64,000 nucleotides of DNA from Bradyrhizobium sp. 200 (GCF_023100945.1 NZ_CP064689.1:4632001-4696000); one strand, 5' to 3'; counted from the stretch's first letter, positions 36,580 to 44,986 are shown. Program-made: numbers and translations. Notes: generated by a model from the sequence alone, not told the origin.

Positions 36580-37532
36580 GCAGCCTGTCTCCTGAATGCG
36601 GCGAGCGTTCCCGATCGCAATGCGGCGCTCGGCAGCCGGTGTCCGACGATCCGCTCGGCAAGCCGCCCGGCCTCGATCAGCGCCTCGATGTTCAGGCCCG
36701 TGGAGATACCCATCTCCTCGCAGAGCAGCGCGAGTTCTTCGGTGGCGATGTTGCCTGGCGCCCCGGGCTGACCGGCAAACGGGCACCCACCGAGGCCTGC
36801 CACCGCGGCATCGAACGCCGTGACCCCGAGCCGCAGGCCCTCATAGGCGCAAGCGATACCCTGCCCGCGCGTGTCGTGCAGATGAAGGGCGATCCGCACA
36901 TCGTCGAAGCGGTCCCGAACGGCGCCGATGGCATCCGCGACGCGCCTGGGCGTGGCCCAGCCCATGGAGTCTGCCAGCGTAACGTCCTGCACCTCGACGC
37001 CCGCTTCGCGCGCGATGGCGAGCGCGTCTTCAACCGTCTCGACGACTTTTGCCGGCAAGACGTCTCCGGCAAAATTGCAGCCGAAGGCGGCCATCACGAT
37101 GATCTTGGCGATCGGCGCGCCGGCTTCTTGATGCGAGCGCACATATTGGCGCATCGCCTCGATCTGTCCGGCACGGTCGCGATTGAGGTTCCTGATCGCG
37201 AACGGTTCGGAGGCGCTCAGCGAAATGAACCCGGCAAGGGTGAGCTTCTCCTTGAATGCCAACGCGCGCAGCATCCCGGCCTCGTTGAACCACACCGCCG
37301 AGTATTCGACGCCTTCACGCGCGGCGAATCCGTTCGTGACGGCCTCGGCATCGGCCCAGCCCGGGACGTGCTTGGGATTGACGAACGAGGCGACCTGGAT
37401 CCGGCGCAGGCCGCACGCGGAGAGCGCGTCGATCAGCGCGATCTTGTCCGCGGTCGCGATCGGACCCGGCTCGATCTGAAAGCCTTCGCGGGGCCCCTCC
37501 TCGCTGATGACGACGCTGCTCGGCAGGTCCAT
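36576..37532 (-). CDS. Hydroxymethylglutaryl-CoA lyase family enzyme
   Basis: A 318-residue DRE-TIM barrel enzyme of the HMGL type, cleaving 3-hydroxy-3-methylglutaryl-CoA or a similar hydroxyacyl-CoA into acetyl-CoA and a keto product. Motifs: SEEGPREGFQIEP near residue 10 (Arg and acidic metal ligand; Glu where HMG-CoA lyases usually have Asp), metal ligands HLHDTRG (near 205) and the catalytic Cys loop GLGGCPFA (near 240). It is first gene of the block and divergent from the LysR regulator, which probably controls it. Confidence 0.9.
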   Translation of the reverse strand: MDLPSSVVISEEGPREGFQIEPGPIATADKIALIDALSACGLRRIQVASFVNPKHVPGWADAEAVTNGFAAREGVEYSAVWFNEAGMLRALAFKEKLTLAGFISLSASEPFAIRNLNRDRAGQIEAMRQYVRSHQEAGAPIAKIIVMAAFGCNFAGDVLPAKVVETVEDALAIAREAGVEVQDVTLADSMGWATPRRVADAIGAVRDRFDDVRIALHLHDTRGQGIACAYEGLRLGVTAFDAAVAGLGGCPFAGQPGAPGNIATEELALLCEEMGISTGLNIEALIEAGRLAERIVGHRLPSAALRSGTLAAFRRQAA

Positions 37533-37655
37533 GCGCAGCCGCTCCTCCGGATTATCCTTGTTGGTTGTGAACTCAGCTTGCCGCGCGCATAGACATCTGA
37601 CAAATATAATATGAAGATCATTCTGTTCTGATAATTAGATGTGAGGGCGATTTCA

Positions 37656-38612
37656 GTGGCTCTTGGATTGCGGCAGATCAGATATTTCATCGCCATCGCC
37701 GACGCCGGCGTGCTGTCGCGGGCGGCGGAGACGCTTAACGTCGCCCAGTCGGCGCTCAGCCACCACGTCGCCGCCCTCGAAACCGATCTCGGCGTCAAGC
37801 TGCTCGAACGAAGGCCGCGCGGGATCGCGCTGACCGCGGCCGGCCGGCGGCTCTACGAACACGCCAGCGCCGTGCTGTCGGCGCTCGGCAAGGCGGAAGA
37901 GGATGTGCGGACCTATAACGAGGCCGCGACAGGTCCGGTTAGCCTCGGCCTCAGCCATACCGCGCTCTCCATGGTCGCGCTCGATGTCATGAAGGCGGTG
38001 CGCAAGAACTCGCCCGGCGTCCATCTGACGGTCGTCGAGGCACTGTCGCCGGCGCTGACCGAGCGCGTCTTTTCAGGGACCGTCGATCTCGCGCTCGCCT
38101 ATAATCCGCCGAGGGATGCCCGCCTGGACGTCGAGCCGCTGCATGACGAAGACCTCTATCTCGTCGGGCATCCGGGCCTGATCGGCCGATCATCCGGTCC
38201 GATCGCCTTCTCCGCGATTCCGCAACGGAGCGTGGTCGGGCTGACGCCGATGCCGGCATCGCGCGCCATCATCCAGACCCAGGTTCTGCGCAATCAGATC
38301 ACGCCGAGCGAAACGCTCGAAGTCGATTCATTGTCGGCACTGCGAATGGCGATCGAGGCTGGCCTCGGATGCGCGATCCTCTCCCGCGCTACCGTCCTCT
38401 CCGACCTGGCGGCTGAGAAATATCACGCACGGCGCATCATCGATCCGCCGCTGACGCGCTCCTGCGCTTTGGTTTCGCTCGCGGACCGGCCGCAGACCAA
38501 GGCGTTCCTCGAGGTTCGCAGCACCGTGGTCGAGATCGTCCGCGCCGCCGTCAACGCAGGGCGCTGGCCCGCGAAAGGAAACGGCCGGCGGAGCAAGCGC
38601 GCCACGACCTAG
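37656..38612 (+). CDS. LysR family transcriptional regulator
   Basis: A 318-residue regulator with an N-terminal winged helix (LRQIRYFIAIADAGVLSRAA; NVAQSALSHHVAALETDLGV) and a C-terminal periplasmic-binding-like effector domain from about residue 88. Start GTG 37656 has GAGGG 8 bases upstream; an earlier in-frame GTG at 37641 lacks one. It is divergent from the lyase/CoA-transferase/Bug block across an AT-rich 123-base gap, the classic LysR arrangement. Confidence 0.9.
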   Translation: MALGLRQIRYFIAIADAGVLSRAAETLNVAQSALSHHVAALETDLGVKLLERRPRGIALTAAGRRLYEHASAVLSALGKAEEDVRTYNEAATGPVSLGLSHTALSMVALDVMKAVRKNSPGVHLTVVEALSPALTERVFSGTVDLALAYNPPRDARLDVEPLHDEDLYLVGHPGLIGRSSGPIAFSAIPQRSVVGLTPMPASRAIIQTQVLRNQITPSETLEVDSLSALRMAIEAGLGCAILSRATVLSDLAAEKYHARRIIDPPLTRSCALVSLADRPQTKAFLEVRSTVVEIVRAAVNAGRWPAKGNGRRSKRATT

Positions 38613-38655
38613 CGCCTCCGATCAGAGCCGGCGTTCGTATGGCTCCCGGCGACAT

Positions 38656-39069
38656 CTAGCCAGGCGGCATTCGCTCGAATTTCTGCAATGAGGAATCCAT
38701 CGTATCCCAGGCATGGCCGCGGATGCCGTATGTAACCAGTTGCGGGTTGAACTGGCTGGGGTCGTCAAGGCTGGTCGCGTGGACCGCTATCAGCTCCGGC
38801 ATCGCGACGAATGTCAGGTAGACCGGCGTTCCGCAGGTCGGGCAGAAGGCGTGGATCTTTTCGTTCCCGCTGTCGCCCGCTACCCGCCAATTTTTCGCTT
38901 CACCCGCAATGCTCACGTCGGCTCGCCGGGAGAAGACCAGATAGGAGCCATGCCCCGTGCCGCTTCGCTTCTGGCAATCGCTGCATTGGCAGTGGCTCTC
39001 GACGATGGGTTTGCTGCTCGTCTCATAATGGATCGCGCCGCACGCACATCCGCCGGTATATTTGGTCAT
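38656..39069 (-). CDS. GFA family (glutathione-dependent formaldehyde-activating-like) zinc protein
   Basis: A 137-residue Mss4-like zinc-ribbon protein. Conserved cysteines are in YTGGCACGAIHYE (residues 3-15), CQCSDCQKRSG (about 27-37) and FCPTCGTPVY (about 76-85). GFA proteins bind zinc. Their enzymatic role is uncertain and few have real formaldehyde-related activity. Start 39069 (MTKYTGG) is the family start. It follows the SRPBCC gene on the same strand by 35 bases. Confidence 0.87.
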   Translation of the reverse strand: MTKYTGGCACGAIHYETSSKPIVESHCQCSDCQKRSGTGHGSYLVFSRRADVSIAGEAKNWRVAGDSGNEKIHAFCPTCGTPVYLTFVAMPELIAVHATSLDDPSQFNPQLVTYGIRGHAWDTMDSSLQKFERMPPG

Positions 39070-39104
39070 GGTCTTTCTCCCGCTCCTGATTGATACGCAA
39101 GCGA

Positions 39105-39569
39105 TCAAGCCGATTTCGGCTTGGCGAAAACGTCGAGGCCCTGGCCGGTTTCCAGCAAGGATTTCAGGCTGGCGAGGACGACCGGCCACCCCTTCTTGAT
39201 GCCGTTCGCCATCCCGCTGCCGGCGACGAGTTCGTCATGGGTGACGGTCAGCCGGACCATGTCCTCGTATTCCTCGATCTCGAACGTCACCCGGCTGGAG
39301 GCGGAAGGATCGGAGGCCTGCGACGCATTCGCCCAGGTGATGACGAGACGGGTTGGCGGCGAGACCTCGATGACCTTTCCGACGAGTTCGACGGTCCGTT
39401 CATCGTTGGCGCGGACGTGCTCCCATTTCGATCCGGGATTCCAGTCAGAGACGTTCTCGTGGCCCCAGTAACGCCTTGCGATCTCCGGTTTCGTGATGGC
39501 CGCGAACACCTTCTCCGGCGTCGAGCGAATATAGGTCACGTAGACAAAGCTGGTCGTCTCTTTGGTCAT
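39105..39569 (-). CDS. SRPBCC/AHSA1-type protein of the second ArsR module
   Basis: A 154-residue helix-grip protein (VYVTYIRSTPEKVFAAITKP; ARRYWGHENVSDWNPGSKW; the terminal helix KKGWPVVLASLKSLLETGQG). The start at 39569 is only 2 bases after the ArsR stop, and its ribosome site (GGAGAA) lies in the end of arsR. It is a distant paralogue of the protein at 32589, with different internal loops, so the ligands probably differ. Confidence 0.88.
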   Translation of the reverse strand: MTKETTSFVYVTYIRSTPEKVFAAITKPEIARRYWGHENVSDWNPGSKWEHVRANDERTVELVGKVIEVSPPTRLVITWANASQASDPSASSRVTFEIEEYEDMVRLTVTHDELVAGSGMANGIKKGWPVVLASLKSLLETGQGLDVFAKPKSA

Positions 39570-39571
39570 TG

Positions 39572-39886
39572 TTATTCTCCTTCGAGCTCTTTCTTCAGAT
39601 CGTGCAGCAGGCTGAGCCGCTGTCGTTCGAATTTCCGCACCCACCGTTCGTAGACCTCGTGAAGCGGTACGGGGTTGATGAAATGCAGCTTTTCCCGGCC
39701 ACGCCTGACCGTGCTCACCAGATTGGCTGCCTCCAGGATTTCAAGGTGCTGCGTGGCGGATTGCCGGGCCATGTCCAGGTTTTCGCAAAGCTGGCCGAGC
39801 GTCTGGCCGTTCTTCTCACAAAGAAGGTCAAGCAACTTTCTGCGCGTCGGGTCGCCCAGCGCTTTGAAAACCTTGTCGGCCTGCAT
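39572..39886 (-). CDS. ArsR family winged-helix regulator of the second module
   Basis: A 104-residue regulator (VFKALGDPTRRKLLDLLCEK; recognition helix NLDMARQSATQHLEILEAAN; wing RRGREKLHF). No metal-binding Cys pair is present. Start 39886 is favoured; 39910 is an in-frame alternative that would lie inside the promoter -10 region. It is followed by the SRPBCC gene after 2 bases. A perfect palindrome between its -35 and -10 elements indicates tight autorepression. Confidence 0.88.
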   Translation of the reverse strand: MQADKVFKALGDPTRRKLLDLLCEKNGQTLGQLCENLDMARQSATQHLEILEAANLVSTVRRGREKLHFINPVPLHEVYERWVRKFERQRLSLLHDLKKELEGE

Positions 39887-39908
39887 TGGTCTCGCTCTTA
39901 TGGAGAAC

Positions 39909-39938
39909 ATAATATGCAGGTAAATACCTGCAAGTCAA
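39909..39938 (-). promoter_or_regulatory. arsR promoter with operator inside the spacer
   Basis: On the minus strand TTGACT and TATTAT are 18 bases apart, and the spacer is exactly the palindrome TGCAGGTATTTACCTGCA (8-bp arms, 2-base centre; 39915-39932). Repressor binding here would physically block RNA polymerase. The sequence differs completely from the operator at 32240, so the two ArsR proteins should not cross-regulate. Confidence 0.82.
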
Positions 39939-40119
39939 GCGGCAGCAACCAAGCTCGCGATCAGGTGATCGTCACCTTGCGGATCCAGGTGGACGATAGG
40001 ACTGGCGACGGGTCCCGACCGGATACGACTGTTGCGTCCGCGCCTTCGTAAGCGCCGTCGCAACAACCATCATCGGCTGGCTGTGGATTCCAGGCCCGGC
40101 TGTGTATCCATCGCTGGGA

Positions 40120-42468
40120 CTATTGATCGGCGGACGTCGTGTCGGCGCGCGCACGCGATTGCGCGTCTGCCGCCCGGATCGCATGCCAGATGCGGGAGGG
40201 CGTTGCGGGCATGTCGAGATGTCGTACGCCGAGCGGCGTCAGCGCGTTCATCACGGCGTTCATGATGGTGGCGGGGGCTGCGATGGCGCCGGCCTGACCG
40301 CTTCCCTTCACACCCAGCCGGTTGGCGCGACTTGGAAAGTCGCCCGTCAGGCTGCCTTCGAACGCGGGAAGATCGTCCGCGCGCGGCAGCGCGTAATCCA
40401 TCAGCGAGCCCGAGAGGATCTGCCCGGTTTCCGCATCGAACAGCGCGTGCTCAAACAGCGCCTGCCCGATGCCCTGCGCGACGCCGCCATGCACCTGCCC
40501 CAGAGTCAGGCGAGGATCGAGCAGGCGGCCGTAATCATCAAAGATGACGTAACGGTCGAGCTTCACCTCGCCGGTCTCAGGGTCGATCTCGACTTCGGCA
40601 ACGTGGCAGCCGTTGGGAAACGTATAGCGATCGCAGAGGTGGGTCGCCTTGTGCGCCAAACCAGGCGCGACATCGTCGCCGGGCGTCTGATACGAGGCAC
40701 GCGCCACCTCCTCGAGGCTGACCTCCTGTCCGGTCGCGGCCACGCGCAGCGTGCCGGCTTCGTAGTGAACCGCTTCCATACTGGATTGCAGCAGGCGCGC
40801 AGCCAGCCGCCGCGCATTCTCGATGACGCCTTCGGCCGCCATCAGCAGCGCGGTGCCGCCCTGATGCATGGAGCGCGCCCCGCCATGCCCGCCGCCGGCA
40901 TCGAGATCATCCGTATCGCCCTGCCGAAACCGGAAGCGCGCGAGCGGCAGGCCAAACGCATCGGCCGCGATCTGGGCAAATGTCGTCTCGTGGCCCTGAC
41001 CGTTGGAATGCGTGCCGACCTTCAGATCGATCAGGCCGTCTTTGTCGAGACACACCTCCGCCACTTCATTGGGCTGGCCGCGCGACGTTTCAAGAAAGCA
41101 GGCGTAGCCCAGGCCACGCAGCCTGCCCCGCTTGCGTGAACTCCGCCGGCGCGCATTGAACCCTTCCGCGGCAGTGACCGCGTGATCGATCGCATGCGCA
41201 AAGCTGCCCTGCTCGACCGAGAGTCCCATCGCGCTCTGATGCGGAAAGCGGCGAAAGATGTTCTTGCGCCGCAGCTTTAGCGTGTCCATCCCAAGCTCGG
41301 CAGCGGCGATGTCGATGCAGCGCTCGATGAGATAATTCGCTTCCGGCTTGCCGGCGCCGCGATAGGCGTCGACCGGTGTGGTGTTGGTGAACACGCCTTT
41401 CGTCTCAAATGCGATCAATGGGATATCGTAGACGCCGCCCGTTGCGCTCGCCATCGCTCTGGTTGGCACGCCAGCCTGCAACGTCGAGATATAGGCGCCC
41501 AGATTGGCGAGGACCTTTGCCTCAAGCGCCAAGAACCGGCCATCGCGATCCAGCGCAAGGCGAGCCTGGACAACACTGTCGCGGCCATGCGCAGAGCCCG
41601 TGAAATCCTCGCCGCGATCCCCGATCCACTTCACCGGACGGCCGAGCCGGCGCGCCGCCCACAGCACCAGCACCCATTCCGGATAGAGAACGTTCTTCAT
41701 TCCGAAGCCGCCGCCGACGTCGGGAATGCTGACGCGAAGTTTTTCGCGTGCCACGCGGAAAACGGAGTCTGCGAGCAGGTCGCGGATCATGTGCGCGCCG
41801 GCGGCCGAGGCGGTCAGGTGCAGGCGGCCGCTCGAGGCGTCGAACTCGCCGAGCGCACCGCGTGTTTCCAGCGGCGCGGCGACGACGCGGTTGTTGACCA
41901 ACTCGCATTCCACGACGTGGGCGGCGTCGCGGATCGCCGCTTCCACCGGGCCGATCTCGCCACGGTTGAACTGGAACGCGATGTTGCCCCGCGCCTCCGG
42001 CCAGATCATTGGGGCGTCCGGCAGAATGGCATCCGCGATCGAGACCACCGGCGGCAGCGGCGCATAGTCGACGATGACGGCCTCGGCGGCATCGCGCGCG
42101 GCGTCGGCGCTTTGCGCGACCACAAATGCGACCGGTTCTCCGACATAGCGAACGACGCCCTGCGCCAGCGCGTGACAGGGCGGCACCACCAGCGGCGTGG
42201 TCATCGGGATACCGGTCACCGCGCACGGCAGCGGTCCGATATTGTCGGCAGCCAATTCGGCTCCCGTAAGGACGACCGCAACGCCGGGCATCTGGCGCGC
42301 CGCATCGGCGCTGACCGTGGCGATGCGCGCATGCGCATGCGGCGAACGAACGACGACGCCATGAAGCACTTTTGGCGCCACGAGATCGGCGATGTAGCGC
42401 CCGCGTCCCCGCACGAAGCGCTCGTCTTCAAGGCGGTCGATGCTGCGCCCCAATAACGGCTCGGTCAT
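40120..42468 (-). CDS. Xanthine-dehydrogenase-family molybdopterin-binding subunit (CoxL-like), orphan
   Basis: A 782-residue molybdenum hydroxylase large subunit. It has the Ald_Xan_dh N-domain (MTEPLLGRSIDRLEDERFVR; GRYIADLVAPKVLHGVVVR) followed by MoCoBD regions (DVGGGFGMKNVLYPEW; YRGAGKPEANYLIERCIDIA). These enzymes hydroxylate heterocycles, aldehydes or CO using small FeS and FAD subunits. Neither subunit is adjacent here. The C-terminal motif that usually reads GxGEAG is GSGQAG, placing Gln at residue 725 where the base Glu is expected. Activity on a standard substrate is therefore uncertain. The start at 42468 is preferred to 42504. Confidence 0.88.
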   Translation of the reverse strand: MTEPLLGRSIDRLEDERFVRGRGRYIADLVAPKVLHGVVVRSPHAHARIATVSADAARQMPGVAVVLTGAELAADNIGPLPCAVTGIPMTTPLVVPPCHALAQGVVRYVGEPVAFVVAQSADAARDAAEAVIVDYAPLPPVVSIADAILPDAPMIWPEARGNIAFQFNRGEIGPVEAAIRDAAHVVECELVNNRVVAAPLETRGALGEFDASSGRLHLTASAAGAHMIRDLLADSVFRVAREKLRVSIPDVGGGFGMKNVLYPEWVLVLWAARRLGRPVKWIGDRGEDFTGSAHGRDSVVQARLALDRDGRFLALEAKVLANLGAYISTLQAGVPTRAMASATGGVYDIPLIAFETKGVFTNTTPVDAYRGAGKPEANYLIERCIDIAAAELGMDTLKLRRKNIFRRFPHQSAMGLSVEQGSFAHAIDHAVTAAEGFNARRRSSRKRGRLRGLGYACFLETSRGQPNEVAEVCLDKDGLIDLKVGTHSNGQGHETTFAQIAADAFGLPLARFRFRQGDTDDLDAGGGHGGARSMHQGGTALLMAAEGVIENARRLAARLLQSSMEAVHYEAGTLRVAATGQEVSLEEVARASYQTPGDDVAPGLAHKATHLCDRYTFPNGCHVAEVEIDPETGEVKLDRYVIFDDYGRLLDPRLTLGQVHGGVAQGIGQALFEHALFDAETGQILSGSLMDYALPRADDLPAFEGSLTGDFPSRANRLGVKGSGQAGAIAAPATIMNAVMNALTPLGVRHLDMPATPSRIWHAIRAADAQSRARADTTSADQ

Positions 42469-42506
42469 GTGAAGCTGTATGGAACCGGAGGGCTTCAAAC
42501 GCAAGC

Positions 42507-42532
42507 GGAAGCCCCGCGGATGCGGGGCTTCC
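42507..42532 (-). terminator. Strong hairpin downstream of the TerC gene
   Basis: A perfect 11-bp stem, GGAAGCCCCGC/GCGGGGCTTCC, with a 4-base loop lies 59 bases past the TerC stop and 39 bases before the molybdenum-subunit start. Without a T-run it is a probable but not textbook terminator. Confidence 0.6.
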
Positions 42533-42590
42533 GTTCACCACCATACGATGACGCAATCCGTCGGGCGGGCTGAGCCGGGAGTTTAAATCC

Positions 42591-43427
42591 CTACGCCGGA
42601 GCGGAATGCGCGGCGCCCTGCAGCTTGCGCTTGCGCCAGATCGATCCCGCGACAAGCACCACGACGATGCCGAGTATCCCGAGCACGACCTCGCCGCCAT
42701 GGCCGCCATTGGCGAACTGCGGTCCCATGCCGAGCGATTTGAGCAGTCCATCGAGGCCGACGCCGACCGGCCCGTTGAAGAAGGCGTGCAATACCGGCTG
42801 TACCACGGGATCGGTCGCCATCACCTCGCCGGCGATCCAGCCGAGCAAGCCCGCGCCGGCCCACACCAGCGCCGGAAGGCGCGTCAGCAACGCCATGATC
42901 AGCGCAGCTCCTGCGACGATCAGCGGAACGCTGATGGCAAGCCCGATGACAAGCAGGGGAATGCTGCCGTTGGCGGCCGCGGCAACCGCGATGACGTTGT
43001 CGAGGCTCATCACGATGTCGGCGATCGCCACGATCTGCACGGCCGCCCACAGATGCGCAGCCGCGTCCACGCCGCCCTCGTCCTCGTGCTCCGGCACCAG
43101 CAGCTTTGCCGCGATCACGAGCAGCGCCAATCCGCCGACCAGCTTGAGGAATGGCAGCCCCATCAACGTCACGACGATGCCGGTGAAGATGATGCGCAGC
43201 AGAACGGCGACGCCGGCGCCAAGGATCATGCCCCAGAACCGCTGGCGCGGCGGCAGCCCGCGGCACGCCATCGCGATGACGAGCGCGTTGTCGCCCGACA
43301 GCAGGATGTTGATCCACATGATCTTGCCGAGCGCGACCCAGAAGGCCGGTTGCTGCATCTCGGCCTGGAACTGGGTGAAGAACGCCGAGATCGTTGCAGG
43401 ATCGAAGATTTGCCAGAGCCAGTTCAC
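42591..43427 (-). CDS. TerC family integral membrane protein
   Basis: A 278-residue protein with about seven transmembrane helices. The TerC signatures are INILLSGDNALVIAMACRGL (about residues 39-58) and IVAIADIVMSLDNVIAVAAA (about 131-150), each with an intramembrane Asp. TerC proteins are implicated in manganese/metal efflux, including metalation of exported enzymes. The upstream gap to ndk is only 65 bases, too short for a yybP-ykoY riboswitch, so manganese control of that type is not visible. Confidence 0.9.
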   Translation of the reverse strand: MNWLWQIFDPATISAFFTQFQAEMQQPAFWVALGKIMWINILLSGDNALVIAMACRGLPPRQRFWGMILGAGVAVLLRIIFTGIVVTLMGLPFLKLVGGLALLVIAAKLLVPEHEDEGGVDAAAHLWAAVQIVAIADIVMSLDNVIAVAAAANGSIPLLVIGLAISVPLIVAGAALIMALLTRLPALVWAGAGLLGWIAGEVMATDPVVQPVLHAFFNGPVGVGLDGLLKSLGMGPQFANGGHGGEVVLGILGIVVVLVAGSIWRKRKLQGAAHSAPA

Positions 43428-43492
43428 AGCGTTTTTCCCCCCGGCCTCTTCAGCCGTTGCTTGCGGCTATTGCTGGCCGCTATCCCAATCAA

Positions 43493-43915
43493 TCAGCCGA
43501 CGATTTCGTTGCCCGAAAAGAACTGCGCGATTTCGATCGCGGCGGTCTCCGGTGCGTCCGAACCGTGCACCGAGTTCTCGCCGATCGACTTGGCATGGAC
43601 CTTGCGGATCGTGCCGTCCGCCGCCTTCGACGGATCGGTCGCGCCCATCACGTCGCGATACTTCAGAACGGCGCCCTCACCTTCCAGCACCTGCACCACG
43701 ACCGGAGCCGAGGTCATGAAGTCGACCAGTTCGCCGAAGAACGGACGCGCCTTGTGAACGGCGTAGAAGGTTTCAGCCTGTTCGCGGGTCATGCGAATGC
43801 GCTTCTGGGCGACGATCCGTAAGCCAGCCTTCTCGATCAGCGCGTTGACGGCGCCAGTCAGATTGCGCTCGGTCGCGTCCGGTTTGATGATCGAGAAAGT
43901 GCGTTCAATCGCCAT
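43493..43915 (-). CDS. ndk: Nucleoside diphosphate kinase
   Basis: Transfers gamma-phosphate between nucleoside tri- and diphosphates through a phospho-histidine. The 140-residue length is standard. Motifs are [14 protein letters not shown] (residues 4-17) and the active-site His in [13 protein letters not shown] (about 114-126). It ends before TerC by 65 bases on the same strand. Confidence 0.97.
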   Translation of the reverse strand: MAIERTFSIIKPDATERNLTGAVNALIEKAGLRIVAQKRIRMTREQAETFYAVHKARPFFGELVDFMTSAPVVVQVLEGEGAVLKYRDVMGATDPSKAADGTIRKVHAKSIGENSVHGSDAPETAAIEIAQFFSGNEIVG

Positions 43916-44239
43916 GTCCTGGTCCTTGCAGAATGCTGATGGAGAGTTGCGGGGGCTTATATCGGCGCCACCTCACGACGGCAAGCGACCGTGTGACGCG
44001 CCTGCCACCCCCTTTTTGGCACGTTTTCGCGCGGCGAACGTGCCTGCGGAGGCGAAGATTACACCAATTTCACGGAGGTGAACCCTGTCTGAAACCGCCG
44101 TGCTGCCTGCGTTCAGCTTCGCGGCCGTAGACTTAGGGACGATCGAACGCAGGGTACGCGCATCCGCCGGCCCTAAGGCGTTACGGGACCCGATCTCACG
44201 GATGGTGCCAACCGGCGCCTAAACTTTGAGGAGACGATC
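43916..44239. other. Intergenic region, 324 bases
   Basis: Contains the promoter regions of ndk (left) and of the Gly/His-rich secreted protein (right). Several GC-rich stretches could pair, but I found no convincing gene, RNA or operator. Confidence 0.35.
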
Positions 44240-44500
44240 ATGTTACGCAAACTTTCGCTCGTTGCAGTTGCCGCGGCTTCACTGGGTGCGGCCGCGCTGG
44301 CGCCGACAGCGGCCTCGGCCGGCGGCTGGCACCATGGCGGCTGGCATCGTGGCGGTTGGCATCATCATGGCTTTGGTGGCCCCCGCGTCTTCATCGGCGG
44401 TCCGGCCTATTACGCCGGTGGGTATGGCGGCTGCTATGCGCGGCGCCTGGTTCCGACCCCCTGGGGTCCGCGCTGGCGGCTGGTGAACCGCTGCTACTAA
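44240..44500 (+). CDS. Secreted Gly/His/Trp-rich small protein
   Basis: An 86-residue protein with a signal peptide (LSLVAVAAASLGAAALAPTA, cleavage near ASAGG, residue 27). The GWHHGGWHRGGWHHHGFGG repeat (about 29-47) is followed by a Tyr/Gly stretch and a short Cys-containing C-terminus. His-rich tracts like this can bind Ni, Zn or Cu, but no function is established. A GAGGAG ribosome site precedes ATG 44240. It is monocistronic with its own terminator. Confidence 0.82.
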   Translation: MLRKLSLVAVAAASLGAAALAPTAASAGGWHHGGWHRGGWHHHGFGGPRVFIGGPAYYAGGYGGCYARRLVPTPWGPRWRLVNRCY

Positions 44501-44518
44501 GCTTCCCCCGAGACTGAC

Positions 44519-44547
44519 GCCCCGGCCGCCGCGCCGGGGCTTTTTTT
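44519..44547 (+). terminator. Rho-independent terminator
   Basis: A perfect stem GCCCCGGC/GCCGGGGC with a 6-base loop is followed by seven T, 18 bases after the stop of the Gly/His-rich gene. Confidence 0.95.
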
Positions 44548-44700
44548 GTGCTGCGGAACCGAATTCCCCACCGTGTTCGACTACTTGGAGGCGAATCCAT
44601 GCAGCCATGCACGGAAACAAATTTCGCCGTTGTGACTTGACCCACCAAATATCACTCAAGCCTTGCAAATGCTGCGAGGTGGAACTCGTAGGGAAGGCCG

Positions 44701-44874
44701 ATGGAAGCTCGAATCAACAACGATTTCGAACAGATCGATCACAAGACATGCGTGTCGATCTGCGACGCCATCGGCGAACGTCTGCAGCAAAACCTGCGTC
44801 CCGAGACCGAACTTTCGCCGCGCTTGCGCGAACTCGTCGATGAGCTGCGCCGCCGCGACGACGAGTTGCATTGA
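44701..44874 (+). CDS. Small cytosolic hypothetical protein
   Basis: A 57-residue helical protein (MEARINNDFEQIDHKTCVSI; the C-terminal half LSPRLRELVDELRRRDDELH is strongly amphipathic and charged). GGAAGG lies just before ATG 44701. It is below common length cut-offs. The high helical charge suggests a coiled coil or partner-binding peptide. No family is recognised. Confidence 0.65.
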   Translation: MEARINNDFEQIDHKTCVSICDAIGERLQQNLRPETELSPRLRELVDELRRRDDELH

Positions 44875-44899
44875 GCGCCACCGGATGTCGGCTTCTGTT

Positions 44900-44936
44900 G
44901 ATAGATTTTGCCGATGCGCCGATAGATTTTACCAAT
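44900..44936 (+). repeat. Imperfect direct repeat before the ABC-F gene
   Basis: GATAGATTTTGCCGAT and GATAGATTTTACCAAT (14 of 16 identical) recur with a 21-base period, about two helical turns, in the AT-rich gap before the ABC-F gene. They are a possible tandem binding site. Confidence 0.5.
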
Positions 44937-44950
44937 AATGAGTTTCGTTT

Positions 44951-44986
44951 GGGGTTGCGTTTGCCGGCCGGTCCGGTGACAACCCC
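44951..44986 (+). promoter_or_regulatory. Leader hairpin at the ABC-F translation start
   Basis: GGGGTTG (44951-44957) pairs with CAACCCC (44980-44986), which ends 2 bases before the ATG. No ribosome site is otherwise visible. The hairpin would cover the initiation region and could make translation conditional. Confidence 0.5.

Noticed and set aside
37533..37655. Candidate LysR operator in the divergent gap
   Set aside because: An ATCA-N8-TGAT palindrome exists, but the T-N11-A spacing does not fit cleanly, so I do not list it as a site.
39972..40184. 70-codon minus-strand frame between arsR and the molybdenum subunit
   Set aside because: Low-complexity Arg/Pro/Thr sequence that runs into the start region of another gene, with no ribosome site.
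43428..43492. Possible yybP-ykoY manganese riboswitch before the TerC gene
   Set aside because: The gap is only 65 bases and lacks the conserved internal-loop sequences.
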